Notes: a model not told the origin generated them from the sequence alone. DNA of 17,702 nucleotides from JAFLUQ01 sp964537995 (GCA_964537995.1 CAZICW010000032.1:1-17702); one strand, 5' to 3'. Counted from the first letter of the stretch, positions 1-8,127 are shown. Numbers and translations: made by a program.

Positions 1-46
1 AAATAAAAAATTTGCAAAAATCCTTATCCCCGGTTATATCGGAAAC

Positions 47-52
47 GGAGGA
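47..52 (+). promoter_or_regulatory. Ribosome binding site of walR
   Basis: GGAGGA lies 8 nt before the ATG at 61 and fixes that start. A nearer ATG at 54 is out of frame. No promoter is visible in the 60 bases available, so the walR promoter probably lies outside the window. Confidence 0.8.
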
Positions 53-60
53 AATGAAAA

Positions 61-750
61 ATGGAAAGAACAATTTTAATCGTGGACGACGAAACTCCCA
101 TTGTGGATATGCTGAAGTTTAATCTGCAAAAAGCGGGATACAAGACCGTCGCCGCCTACGACGGAAGAACGGGGCTGGAATATGCGCTGACAAAGAAGCC
201 CGACTTAATACTGCTTGACGTTATGCTGCCGAAAATGGACGGCTTTGAGGTTTGCCGCAAAATCCGCGAGGCGGACAAGAATGTTCCCGTTCTTATGCTG
301 ACGGCGCGCGAGGAGGAAATCGACAAGGTGTTTGGGTTGGAATCGGGCGCGGACGATTATATAACCAAGCCCTTCTCCGTGCGTGAGCTTATGGCGAGAA
401 TAAAGGCGAATCTGCGTCGGGGAGCCGGCGGCGAGGGAATTATAAGCATAGATTCGCTGGAAATAAACAGCAGTCTTTATGAGGTCAAGAAGGACGGCAA
501 GCCGATTGAGCTGACGCTGCGCGAATTTGAGCTGCTGAAGTTTCTCGCGGGTCAGCCGGGGAAGATATTTTCCCGCGAAATGCTGCTCGAAAAGGTATGG
601 GGATACGAATATTTCGGCGACGTCCGCACAGTTGACGTGACGGTGCGGCGTCTGCGCGAAAAAATTGAGGATAACCCCGCCGCGCCCGACAGAATAATGA
701 CGAAGCGCGGCGTGGGATACTATTACAACAAGCCGGAGCACGACAAATAA
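61..750 (+). CDS. walR: WalR-type OmpR/PhoB-family response regulator
   Basis: This is a 229-residue cytoplasmic DNA-binding response regulator. The receiver domain (about residues 3-118) has the acidic pair D9/D10, phospho-acceptor D53 in LILLDVMLP, T81 and K103. The winged-helix OmpR domain (about 130-226) carries the signatures WGYEYFGDVRTVDVTVRRLR and RGVGYYY. Several stretches, such as EIDKVFGLESGADDY and the winged-helix segment, read like WalR (YycF), the essential regulator of cell-wall metabolism in low-GC Gram-positives, more than like PhoP. Established knowledge: WalR is phosphorylated by WalK and binds TGTWAH-N5-TGTWAH, controlling autolysins and other wall genes. The histidine kinase gene starts 17 nt downstream, so the two are co-transcribed. 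A PhoB/PhoP assignment is the main alternative. Confidence 0.88.
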   Translation: MERTILIVDDETPIVDMLKFNLQKAGYKTVAAYDGRTGLEYALTKKPDLILLDVMLPKMDGFEVCRKIREADKNVPVLMLTAREEEIDKVFGLESGADDYITKPFSVRELMARIKANLRRGAGGEGIISIDSLEINSSLYEVKKDGKPIELTLREFELLKFLAGQPGKIFSREMLLEKVWGYEYFGDVRTVDVTVRRLREKIEDNPAAPDRIMTKRGVGYYYNKPEHDK

Positions 751-767
751 AAAACGGAAGTGCGGAT

Positions 768-2576
768 ATGTTTAAGAGTATTCAGTGGAAAATAATAGCG
801 ATTTTCCTTTTGCTCACCATATCGGTTATGGTTGTGGTGGGTACGTTTTTGCTGCAAAACATTTCCTCGTACTACCTTAATGACTTTAAAACCACAATGA
901 GCGATCAGGTTTTCGGCCGGCAGCTTCTTGCCGAGCTGTCGGAAGCCGCCGAGGAGGACGAAGCCGTTGACGAAATGGAAAAATTGCTTCAGGTTTACTC
1001 CGTGAGAATGGGTATAGACTCCTTCCGCAATTACTATATTCTGGACGCCTCCACCTGCCGCGTGCTTGCCCGAAGCGACAGCGACGGCGGGAGCTTTTTT
1101 ACAACGCCGAACATCGTCTCCGCGATGGCGGGAATGACGGGCGACAATATAGAAAGCGACGCTTCGTACATGGATTATGCGGTGCCGATAACCGATAAAA
1201 ACGGAAACGCGAAGTATATCATAAGCGTGCGCGACACGAAGGAGGAGGTTTACGACATAACCCAAAACATCTTCGTGAATATACTTTGGGCAATACTTTT
1301 CGGAATACTGTTCAGTCTGATTTTGGGCTTTGTGCTTTCGAGAACGATAATCGCTCCGATTTCCACCTTGCAGTACAGAGCGCAGGAAATGGCTGCCGGC
1401 GACTTCAAGCACAAAATTGAGGTTCAGTCCCGCGACGAAATAGGGCGGCTGACTATGGCGTTCAACACTATGGCGGCGCAGATTGACGAAAATCTTGCCG
1501 ATATTGCCGCGGAAAAGAATAAGATTGAAACCGTGCTGTTGCACATGACCGACGCCATAATTGCCTTTGACAGCGGCACGGGACGGGTTATACATGAAAA
1601 CCCCGCCTGCGTGAGCATCCTCGGTGACTGCAGGGACAGCGACTTCGATGAAATTTTCAGCTCCGGTCTGGGGCTTGACGTGACGATGAGCCGCGTACTC
1701 TACCTTGACGAAGGGCAGACGCTGGAGTTCGACGTTGAAAAGGACGACAGAAACTATAAGGTGTTTTTCGTTCCCTTCAACGCGGAAAATGTGTTCTCAT
1801 CGGGCGTTATAGTCGTGTTCAGGGACATTACAAAGCAGCTCCGTCTGGAAAAATCCCGCCGCGAATTTGTGGCTGACGTGTCGCACGAGCTGCGCACTCC
1901 GCTGACCACGATAAAGGGCTATGCCGAAACAATCATAGACATCGAGGATGAAGAGGGCCGCTCGGATGGAGCGACCGCCGGCTTTGCAAGGGTAATCGAC
2001 AAGGAAACCGACCGCATGACCCGTCTTGTCAAGGATTTGCTGACGCTTTCCAAGCTTGACGACACGAAGCAGCGGCTGAACTGTACCACTTTCGACCTTA
2101 TGGAGCTTTCCCGCAGCGTGACGCAAAAGCTGAGCATAAACGCGAAATCGCACAACCACAGCCTTGAGTTTGTTCCCAAAAGCGAGAGCTGCGGCTTCTT
2201 CGGCGACAGGGACAAGCTTGAGCAGGTGCTGACAAATATTGTTTCAAATGCGATAAAATATACCCTTGACGGCGGGAAAATAATTGTCGAGTGCGGCAAT
2301 GACGGGCAAAACGCCCTTCTCCGCGTGACCGACAACGGCATGGGAATCCCGCGGGAGGATCTTCCGCATATTTTTGAACGCTTCTACCGCGTGGATAAGG
2401 CGCGAAGCCGTCAGAGCGGAGGCACGGGACTCGGACTGGCAATCGCGAAGGAAATTGTCGAACGCCACGGCGGAACAATATCCATAGAAAGCCATATTCC
2501 CGGCGGAACGGCGGTTTCGATTGTGCTTCCGCTTTTCCGTGAAAATCCGGAGGCTGAGGTTGAGCCTGTATTGTAA
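768..2576 (+). CDS. walK: WalK-type membrane sensor histidine kinase
   Basis: This 602-residue kinase is the partner of the adjacent WalR-like regulator. Domains in order: TM helix about 9-29, an extracellular sensor of about 140 residues, TM helix about 171-190, HAMP about 191-245 (with RDEIGRL), a PAS-like domain about 250-360, HisKA with phospho-acceptor H373 in DVSHELRTPL, and an HATPase domain with N-box (NIVSNAIKYT), G1 (DNGMGIP), F-box (FERFYR) and G2 (GGTGLGLAI). This TM-sensor-TM-HAMP-PAS-kinase layout is the WalK layout, and the length matches. The Bacillus accessory genes walH, walI and walJ do not follow; instead there is a promoter with a WalR-like box. The Shine-Dalgarno (GGAAG) is modest, so translational coupling with walR is likely. 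PhoR is the alternative name, because it shares much of this architecture. Confidence 0.85.
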   Translation: MFKSIQWKIIAIFLLLTISVMVVVGTFLLQNISSYYLNDFKTTMSDQVFGRQLLAELSEAAEEDEAVDEMEKLLQVYSVRMGIDSFRNYYILDASTCRVLARSDSDGGSFFTTPNIVSAMAGMTGDNIESDASYMDYAVPITDKNGNAKYIISVRDTKEEVYDITQNIFVNILWAILFGILFSLILGFVLSRTIIAPISTLQYRAQEMAAGDFKHKIEVQSRDEIGRLTMAFNTMAAQIDENLADIAAEKNKIETVLLHMTDAIIAFDSGTGRVIHENPACVSILGDCRDSDFDEIFSSGLGLDVTMSRVLYLDEGQTLEFDVEKDDRNYKVFFVPFNAENVFSSGVIVVFRDITKQLRLEKSRREFVADVSHELRTPLTTIKGYAETIIDIEDEEGRSDGATAGFARVIDKETDRMTRLVKDLLTLSKLDDTKQRLNCTTFDLMELSRSVTQKLSINAKSHNHSLEFVPKSESCGFFGDRDKLEQVLTNIVSNAIKYTLDGGKIIVECGNDGQNALLRVTDNGMGIPREDLPHIFERFYRVDKARSRQSGGTGLGLAIAKEIVERHGGTISIESHIPGGTAVSIVLPLFRENPEAEVEPVL

Positions 2577-2582
2577 ACAACA

Positions 2583-2626
2583 ATTAACCTGTATGTAACA
2601 GTTCTGTAATATAAGTGCTGTATAAT
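2583..2626 (+). promoter_or_regulatory. WalR-type box plus promoter for the 2892 gene
   Basis: TGTAAC (2594-2599), spacer AGTTC, TGTAAT (2605-2610) fit the WalR consensus TGTWAH-N5-TGTWAH at every position. A weaker third half-site ATTAAC (2583-2588) keeps the same 11-bp period. TATAAT follows at 2621-2626. The expected -35 position (about 2598-2603, ACAGTT) is poor and lies within the box, as expected for an activator-dependent promoter. The site begins 7 bp after the walK stop. Matching the consensus is observed; binding and activation are inferred. Confidence 0.68.
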
Positions 2627-2632
2627 AAATTC

Positions 2633-2891
2633 ATAGTAAAGCCATCGGTCAAATCACATAATATAACAGTGAATATGTTATAACGCTCGGACGGAAGGGA
2701 TTTTCCTTGCGCCGTGCGGTTAAGCGGAGCGCGGAGGGTATAATTTGCCGCCCGTTCTTGACGGATATGCGCCCGCCGCCAAAGAGACGGTGGACATTTC
2801 AGCGAGTTTTGGTTTACCGCAGTCCCTTGCCGCAGGCTCACGTGCGGTTGGGAACAGGCAGTTTTGTGGGCAGAAAGGCTTGGAACGCGAA
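2633..2891 (+). ncRNA. Hairpin-rich 5' leader of unknown class
   Basis: This stretch lies between the predicted transcription start (about 2633) and the ATG at 2892. Visible pairings are TATAACA (2662-2668) with TGTTATA (2676-2682); ACGG-AAGG (2691-2698) with CCTT-gcg-CCGT (2705-2715); CCGT (2749-2752) with ACGG (2758-2761); and TCCC-ttg-CCGCA (2823-2834) with TGCGG-tt-GGGA (2843-2853). An upstream ACCGCA (2816-2821) can also pair with TGCGGT (2843-2848), so two exclusive hairpins are possible. I could not match it to a riboswitch family I know. No clear terminator is visible in it. A 62-codon reading frame with a TTG start (2707-2895) also runs through it. Confidence 0.4.
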
Positions 2892-3365
2892 ATGAAGCGG
2901 ATCAGTGCGATTTCAGCCGTTATACTCATATTGTTTTCGGGTATTTGCGCTTTTGCGGCGCATCCCGCGTCAATCGGAGGCGATGAAGTCAGCACCGCGT
3001 CGGATTTGATAGTTGTAAAAAAACCGGAAGCAAATAATTCGGCGACGACAAAAACTACATACGGAATAACGGGAACGGGCAAAAACGGCGTAAGTGTCGC
3101 GTACTATACCGCCGCCGCCGACGGAACCTATTCGATTGCGCTTAACGCCGACGGCGAGGCTTTGCAGTCAACTATCGGCGCCGCGGGGGTGTTTTACAAG
3201 CAGGTAAGTCTTTCCGAGGGACACAATAAATTTGCGGTGCGCGCGGAGTATAACGGACTTTGTCAGGTTACATACTTGGATATAAACCTCCTAAAGCAGG
3301 AGGTAATTGATAACATGAACAGCCTTAACAACGATGTTCAGGCGATATTTAAGGGCTGGCTGTAG
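2892..3365 (+). CDS. Small secreted protein, unknown function
   Basis: The product is 157 residues. Starting at ATG 2892 gives a clear signal peptide: MKR, a hydrophobic core ISAVILILFSGIC, and a likely cleavage after AFAA. An in-frame TTG at 2745 would bury the signal and is rejected. The mature part has a polar, Ser/Thr-rich start, then alternating hydrophobic strands with the motif VSLSEGHNKFAVRAEY, which suggests one Ig-like beta-sandwich, then a short helical tail ending in FKGWL. There is no Cys lipobox, SLH module or LPXTG motif, so it may be free in the wall or medium. I do not recognise the family. The Shine-Dalgarno is weak (GGAA at 2882-2885), which points to control by the leader or by coupling to the upstream reading frame. 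The WalR-like box suggests an envelope role (inference). Confidence 0.7.
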   Translation: MKRISAISAVILILFSGICAFAAHPASIGGDEVSTASDLIVVKKPEANNSATTKTTYGITGTGKNGVSVAYYTAAADGTYSIALNADGEALQSTIGAAGVFYKQVSLSEGHNKFAVRAEYNGLCQVTYLDINLLKQEVIDNMNSLNNDVQAIFKGWL

Positions 3366-3385
3366 AAAATTCGGTGAGTAAAAAC

Positions 3386-3422
3386 AAACAGGTACAAAGC
3401 GGTGTCTTGTACCTGTTTATTT
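3386..3422 (+). terminator. Terminator after the small secreted protein
   Basis: A perfect 12-bp stem AAACAGGTACAA (3386-3397) / TTGTACCTGTTT (3407-3418) encloses a 9-nt loop. The T-rich end lies partly in the stem and continues as TATTTGG. It lies 21 nt after the stop at 3365. The A-rich 5' side could also let it work in the other direction. Confidence 0.85.
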
Positions 3423-3548
3423 GGTTTATTCCGCAATTGCCCGCCGACTTTTGCGCGCCGCTTAAAAACGGCTCGCTCTAACAAAATGCACAAAAAGAAA
3501 CGGTTAAATTTATTAGAAATGACGAAAAGAAACAACTGTACTTTTGTT

Positions 3549-3578
3549 TTGGAATGTGGTATAGTATATATGTATAAT
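3549..3578 (+). promoter_or_regulatory. Promoter of the 1422-residue secreted protein
   Basis: TTGGAA (3549-3554), an 18-bp spacer and TATAAT (3573-3578) form a sigma-A-like promoter about 70 nt before the ATG. A second AT-rich candidate (TATAGT at 3560) overlaps it. The rest of the interval 3423-3548 shows no gene or strong hairpin. Confidence 0.6.
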
Positions 3579-3636
3579 AACATGAGTTAAGCCTTGGACT
3601 TGCTTGTGCAAAATTTATAAAAGGTATTATTTTTTT

Positions 3637-3643
3637 GAGGAGG
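3637..3643 (+). promoter_or_regulatory. Strong ribosome binding site
   Basis: GAGGAGG lies 7 nt before the ATG at 3651. It fixes the start and predicts high expression of the large secreted protein. Confidence 0.85.
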
Positions 3644-3650
3644 AAAATCA

Positions 3651-6600
3651 ATGAGAATTCGTAAGACCATTGCATTTTTAACCGCCGTTGCAATGATAAT
3701 GGCGTTGCTTCCCGCGATGGCGCTGACGGCGTCCGCCGCCGAGGTGACGGCTATCATTCTCAGCGACGGCAAAACGGCTTACAGACTTTCCGGCTCCAAT
3801 CTTATCGAGGACGGTTCGTTTGAATCTGACGCGTGGGAAAAACAGCTTACAACAGGTAAATGGCGCGGAAGCAACGGAGTTGCTTATACGGCGGTCATGA
3901 ACGCCAGCCCCGTGGAGGGAACCGGCGTCTGGGAAAGAAGCTCCGAAGCCATGACGGGGAATTATTCGCTTGTCCTCGCGTCGGATACATATAATTCCAC
4001 GAATATCAACGACCCGAATAAGCCCGGATCGATAAAGCATTACATTAAGAATACGTCAAACTCGTCAAAGAATTATTATGTTGTATTCTATGCGAAATCC
4101 GTCTCCGACAGCGGCGCAAGCTTCTCCCTTGCCGCCGAGAGCAATGACGGCGAAAGCGGAATAAGCGGCTATACGGAATATGACGTTTCGCCCGAATGGG
4201 AGAGCTTTGAAGCATTTGTAACCGTTCCGGCGGGCAATTATTTGCTTCTCAACATTTACGCGTTATCCGCAAATTCCGTCTGCTTTGATGACTTTGCGAT
4301 TTATGAGGCATATACGGACAGCACGACAAAAGCGTTCGGCTCCGCGATGAAGAGCTGGAAGTTCGGTTATTCCGACGGCGACGTGATAAGCGGCGACATG
4401 ACCTTGCCGACGCTGAGCAAGTCCGATTTTATCGCGACGTGGTCGTCCGACAACCCCGACATAATCTCTGACAGCGGCAAGTTTACGGCTCCCGCCGACG
4501 ATACGGTTGTGAGACTTACGGTCGCGTTCTCGATGATTGACGGAGATTTTTATGCGGAAAGAACCTATTGGTTTACGGCGGCGGGCTTCAGAACCGCGCT
4601 TTACGAAGCGGCGAAGACGGTGCTTCCGCGCATGGTAGATTCCGACATAACGCTTCCCAAGACGGTGAGCGGCTATGACGGCAGCGTTATCAGCGGCTGG
4701 TCAAGCTCCAATCCCGAAATTATTTCCGACAGCGGCGTTTATAACGCTCCCGACAAGCAGACAAAGGTTACGCTTTCCGCGACCGTGGCGTACCGCGGAT
4801 TTGAAATTGATTTTGAAGCCGACGTTATTACCGGCGTTCCCGAATCGCTGATTTCAAACGGCAGCTTTGAGGAAGCCCTTGACGGCAAGAAAATTCCCGG
4901 CTGGACCGTCGGCGTAAACGGCAATGACAGCAGAACCAAGGGTACGGCGGCAATGACTACCGACTACTTTACATATGAAACCGACAGCGAAACCGGAAAC
5001 GGCTACATTGTTTCAACGGGACACGCCGCTCTTTCCAGTCCGTATTCGATCAGAACCTATACCAATCTCGGAGAAAACAAGGTCTATGACCTCAGCTTCG
5101 ATGTTAAGTATGTCGGCGACGGCGAATCCGAGGAGCAGTATATCGCCGCGTATGTGACGAACAGCGGCGGCGCCGAGGAGCAGTACAATTCCAAGTACGG
5201 CGGAATGAACTATCTTGCGGGCGACGGCGCCGGTATATCCGCCGCCGACGGCTGGCAGACATATAAGACACGCATAATAACCGACAGCACCTATCACTAT
5301 CTTCTTGTTGCCGCAAAATGGCTTAACCGCAGCACGGCGAACGACTCCAACTCGTCAAACGCCGACGCGCGCTGGGCGTTCGACAACTTCATTCTTACAG
5401 AGGTTGATATTGATTTTTACGGCGACGTAACCATAAACTATCTTGATAAGGACACCGGTGAAGCGCTTAAGGATCCGAGAACGCAAACCTATGTCATCGG
5501 CAATGAAACCTATACGGCAACCGACGACGACAAGGCCAATATAACCGTTGACGGCGAGATTTACGGCTATGACACGGCAAGCACGGACAGCGTTAAGGTC
5601 GTAATCGATCGAGAAACCGGCGAGGCCAATGTGATTAACCTTTACTTTGAGCGAATGCTTCCCGTTACGGTTGAGTTCGTTGACAGCGAAGGCAAAAAGA
5701 TAAAAGACAGCGAAACAATTTACGGCATTGTAGGCGAAACCGTTTCCGCAACCGATGAGCAAAAGAGCGAGATGGCGAGCGAGGATTATCTGTACTACTA
5801 TGACAACTCCGGCGTATCGACCGTTACGGTGACGGAGGACGGAGACAATGTCATAACGCTCCGTTTCCTGGGAACGAAGAACTATGCTACGAACGGCTAT
5901 CTTACAACCGGCAACTCAAACGGCTGGACGAACCGTCTCGGCACGGCTATTTCCGGCGCGACAATAGAATATGACGAAGAAATCGGCGCGAACGCTCTGC
6001 TGATAACGACAGGCGGAAAAACCGATACGGCGAGCATAGGCACGATATGGAATGTTGAGAAGGGCAAAACATACTATATGTCATTCTATGTCGGCGGCGC
6101 CAAGCCCGAAAGCGGAAACTATCAGTATAACCGCGTTTCCAACGGCTATGCGGTCAGCGGCTCGAACTACGAAAATTCCGGCACGGATTTGTTTACCTTC
6201 GGCGCGGATATGGTTAACGGCAAATGGACAAAATTTGAGAAAACCTTTGTTTCCGAATCGGACTATGTATATTTGCAGAGCAGCTGGGCCGCGGGCGTTA
6301 TGAAGTTTGCGAAGGTTCTCATATACGAGGTTACGGTTGACTATACGGCAGATGTAACGGTTAACTACCTTGACCGCGCAACAGGCGCAAAGCTTAAGGA
6401 TTCAACGGTAATTTCCGATGTTGACGGCTATAACAACGGCAGCGCGACATATACTGCCGACGCCTCTCTCAAGGAGGACATTACTGTCGGCGGCGTTACC
6501 TATTTCTACGACACGACAAGCGTTGACAGCACAACGGTCAACAGAAGCGGAAACGTGATTAATCTTTACTTCATTGAGCTTTCACCCGTTTCCGCCGAAG

Positions 6601-7919
6601 ACGTGGTACTCGATTACGCTTCGTCCGAAACTCCCGAACTTCCGGCTCAGGTAAGCGTAACCTATACCGACGGAAGCGTTAAAGAAACCGACGTTGTTTG
6701 GAGCAATGTTCCCGCCGCGTTTGCCGAAGGCACGACAACCGTTATAACAGGTACGGCGGCAGGACTTGAGGTAACCGCTACGGTGAACGTATTTTACGCC
6801 ATTGAAGGCTCTTCGGGAGGAGACGGAGATAAAAACGACTATCGCTGGGTTGAAGTGGACGGCAAGAGCTATCCCATCGAGAAGGACGCCGCGAATATAG
6901 TTACAAACGGCGACTTTACAGACGGCACAAACGGCTGGACAAATGCTTCTAACGGAGGAAGTCTGTCGGCCAATTGGTCGGTGGTCGATTCCGGTTACGC
7001 AAAGAGCGGCAACTCCATTTATACATCAAACGGAAATGTCGGCGGCGCCAGCGATGGTACGATAAGAACCTTCTTCAAGGCCGAGGCCGGAAAGAGCTAC
7101 TATGTTGCCTACCGCGTATATAATGCCGGCACAGAGGCGACGTCCAATCAGAACAACTCCGGTATGCGCGCTTTGGTCGGCACCGAAGGCTACGGCTACG
7201 GAAGTCCCAAGACCTGCGGAGCATCGCTTTACGGAGTTTCCGATTACGGCGGATTCTCGTCGTGGACGGCAAACGCTACAAATGATACCGATTTCCCGAC
7301 TATCGGCACAATGCCGTCGCGTGACGACGGAGCTCATGCCGTCGGAGCAAATGATTATGCGACGGTCATCAATTTGCCCTCAACGGCGTCGAATCCTTAC
7401 ATTATGATTTCTCTCGGCGCATGGAGCGCGAGCTACCTTTATTACAGCGACTTTGAAATTTACGAAATTGCCAATGTGACCTTTGCGGGCATGGGCTCCA
7501 AAATAAAGGTTAATGTCAACGGCGCAGCGGCCGGTGAAGTAATCGTTGAAAAGGATTCATCATACGATTTCTCTGAAAAATATCCGAACTGCATAATTGA
7601 CGATTCCGAGATTGACACAAGCGTTCCCAATGCGGGTACGGTATACATCATTGATCCCGCGACCGCTTCCTATATCTCCTTCAGCGGCAATAAAGCGGTT
7701 GTAACCGCGGTCGGCGAGGTTCTTAACGGCGTGCTTGTTGTTGCGCAGTATTCCTCCGACGGAGAGCTTTTGAAGGCTGAGAAAAAGAAGGTAAGCATCG
7801 GACCCGGTGAAACGGCGGAGCTTTCCTATACGGCGGCAAGCGGTGCGTCCGAAGTTAAGGCTATGCTGTTCGGCTCCCTTGAAAATCTGAATCCCTTACT
7901 TCGCTTTGCGACAAAGTAA
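3651..7919 (+). CDS. Large modular secreted protein (carbohydrate-binding, Ig-like and MucBP-like modules)
   Basis: The product is 1422 residues with a signal peptide at about 1-30 (cleavage near SAA). Modules, judged by eye: CBM4/9-like jelly roll about 50-220 (opens NLIEDGSFE, closes DDFAIYE); two atrophied Ig-like repeats about 243-295 and 329-394 (both with ITWSSxNPxIISDSG-like cores); a second jelly roll about 398-586 (LISNGSFE ... DNFILTE); MucBP-like about 585-668 (DVTINYLDKDTGEALKD); a related module about 669-743; a third jelly roll about 743-896; a MucBP-like module about 897-977 (DVTVNYLDRATGAKLKD); a Big_4-like Ig domain about 978-1052; a fourth jelly roll about 1082-1277 (NIVTNGDF); and a C-terminal beta domain about 1336-1422. 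There is no catalytic domain, SLH module, dockerin or LPXTG motif that I can see. It is most likely an adhesin or polysaccharide-binding surface protein (inference). Promoter and terminator flank it as a single gene. Confidence 0.85.
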   Translation: MRIRKTIAFLTAVAMIMALLPAMALTASAAEVTAIILSDGKTAYRLSGSNLIEDGSFESDAWEKQLTTGKWRGSNGVAYTAVMNASPVEGTGVWERSSEAMTGNYSLVLASDTYNSTNINDPNKPGSIKHYIKNTSNSSKNYYVVFYAKSVSDSGASFSLAAESNDGESGISGYTEYDVSPEWESFEAFVTVPAGNYLLLNIYALSANSVCFDDFAIYEAYTDSTTKAFGSAMKSWKFGYSDGDVISGDMTLPTLSKSDFIATWSSDNPDIISDSGKFTAPADDTVVRLTVAFSMIDGDFYAERTYWFTAAGFRTALYEAAKTVLPRMVDSDITLPKTVSGYDGSVISGWSSSNPEIISDSGVYNAPDKQTKVTLSATVAYRGFEIDFEADVITGVPESLISNGSFEEALDGKKIPGWTVGVNGNDSRTKGTAAMTTDYFTYETDSETGNGYIVSTGHAALSSPYSIRTYTNLGENKVYDLSFDVKYVGDGESEEQYIAAYVTNSGGAEEQYNSKYGGMNYLAGDGAGISAADGWQTYKTRIITDSTYHYLLVAAKWLNRSTANDSNSSNADARWAFDNFILTEVDIDFYGDVTINYLDKDTGEALKDPRTQTYVIGNETYTATDDDKANITVDGEIYGYDTASTDSVKVVIDRETGEANVINLYFERMLPVTVEFVDSEGKKIKDSETIYGIVGETVSATDEQKSEMASEDYLYYYDNSGVSTVTVTEDGDNVITLRFLGTKNYATNGYLTTGNSNGWTNRLGTAISGATIEYDEEIGANALLITTGGKTDTASIGTIWNVEKGKTYYMSFYVGGAKPESGNYQYNRVSNGYAVSGSNYENSGTDLFTFGADMVNGKWTKFEKTFVSESDYVYLQSSWAAGVMKFAKVLIYEVTVDYTADVTVNYLDRATGAKLKDSTVISDVDGYNNGSATYTADASLKEDITVGGVTYFYDTTSVDSTTVNRSGNVINLYFIELSPVSAEDVVLDYASSETPELPAQVSVTYTDGSVKETDVVWSNVPAAFAEGTTTVITGTAAGLEVTATVNVFYAIEGSSGGDGDKNDYRWVEVDGKSYPIEKDAANIVTNGDFTDGTNGWTNASNGGSLSANWSVVDSGYAKSGNSIYTSNGNVGGASDGTIRTFFKAEAGKSYYVAYRVYNAGTEATSNQNNSGMRALVGTEGYGYGSPKTCGASLYGVSDYGGFSSWTANATNDTDFPTIGTMPSRDDGAHAVGANDYATVINLPSTASNPYIMISLGAWSASYLYYSDFEIYEIANVTFAGMGSKIKVNVNGAAAGEVIVEKDSSYDFSEKYPNCIIDDSEIDTSVPNAGTVYIIDPATASYISFSGNKAVVTAVGEVLNGVLVVAQYSSDGELLKAEKKKVSIGPGETAELSYTAASGASEVKAMLFGSLENLNPLLRFATK

Positions 7920-7935
7920 AACAGCATAAAGCAAC

Positions 7936-7965
7936 AAATGACCGAGGCGGCTGCCTCGGTCATTT
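7936..7965 (+). terminator. Terminator of the 1422-residue protein gene
   Basis: A perfect 13-bp stem AAATGACCGAGGC (7936-7948) / GCCTCGGTCATTT (7953-7965) with a 4-nt loop, followed by TG. It sits 16 nt after the stop. The A/T ends of the stem could make it work in both directions. Confidence 0.88.
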
Positions 7966-8070
7966 TGAATTCATAAATTGCTAATCGGACAAGGCGAACG
8001 GCTGCCGATAACCGAAACAACAGTTTCGCCGCGCCGCCTGCGGTTCGGAGAAGTAGGGAATGTGAATAAT

Positions 8071-8112
8071 ACAGCAAAAAAAGAACGCCGCAATATTTTG
8101 CCGCGTTCTTTT
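8071..8112 (-). terminator. Terminator of the rplU-prp-rpmA operon
   Basis: Stem AAAAGAACGC (8079-8088) / GCGTTCTTTT (8103-8112), extended inside by GCAA/TTGC after one mismatch. On the minus strand it is followed by a long T tract. It lies about 15 nt beyond the rpmA stop. Together with the terminator at 7936 it separates the convergent transcripts. The roughly 100 bases between them hold a small inverted repeat (GAAAC/GTTTC near 8020) and nothing else I can name. Confidence 0.82.
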
Positions 8113-8127
8113 GGATTTTTTCTGTTT

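Noticed and set aside
723..1595. A 290-codon open frame on the minus strand opposite walK
   Set aside because: Shadow of walK; no recognisable motif, start signal or promoter.
2590..2626. Reading the direct repeats as a Pho box (TGTAACA-N4-TGTAATA)
   Set aside because: The spacing also fits a Pho-type site, but the adjacent regulator resembles WalR more than PhoP/PhoB, and the WalR consensus is matched exactly. Kept as the alternative explanation.
2816..2860. Slight resemblance to the stem near the ORF domain of group II introns (CACGTGCGGTT)
   Set aside because: Only a short segment matches from memory; no domain V, no reverse transcriptase and no intron boundaries are visible.
2633..2891. 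Known riboswitches (c-di-GMP, cobalamin, NiCo, ydaO, SAM, glycine, lysine)
   Set aside because: None of the conserved core sequences I know for these classes is present.
3402..3590. Small plus-strand frame in the intergenic region before the large secreted gene
   Set aside because: It begins inside the terminator stem, has no ribosome binding site and spans the promoter of the next gene.
3651..7919. CRISPR-like or other DNA repeat array
   Set aside because: The repetition is at protein-module level with diverged DNA; there are no short regularly spaced identical repeats.
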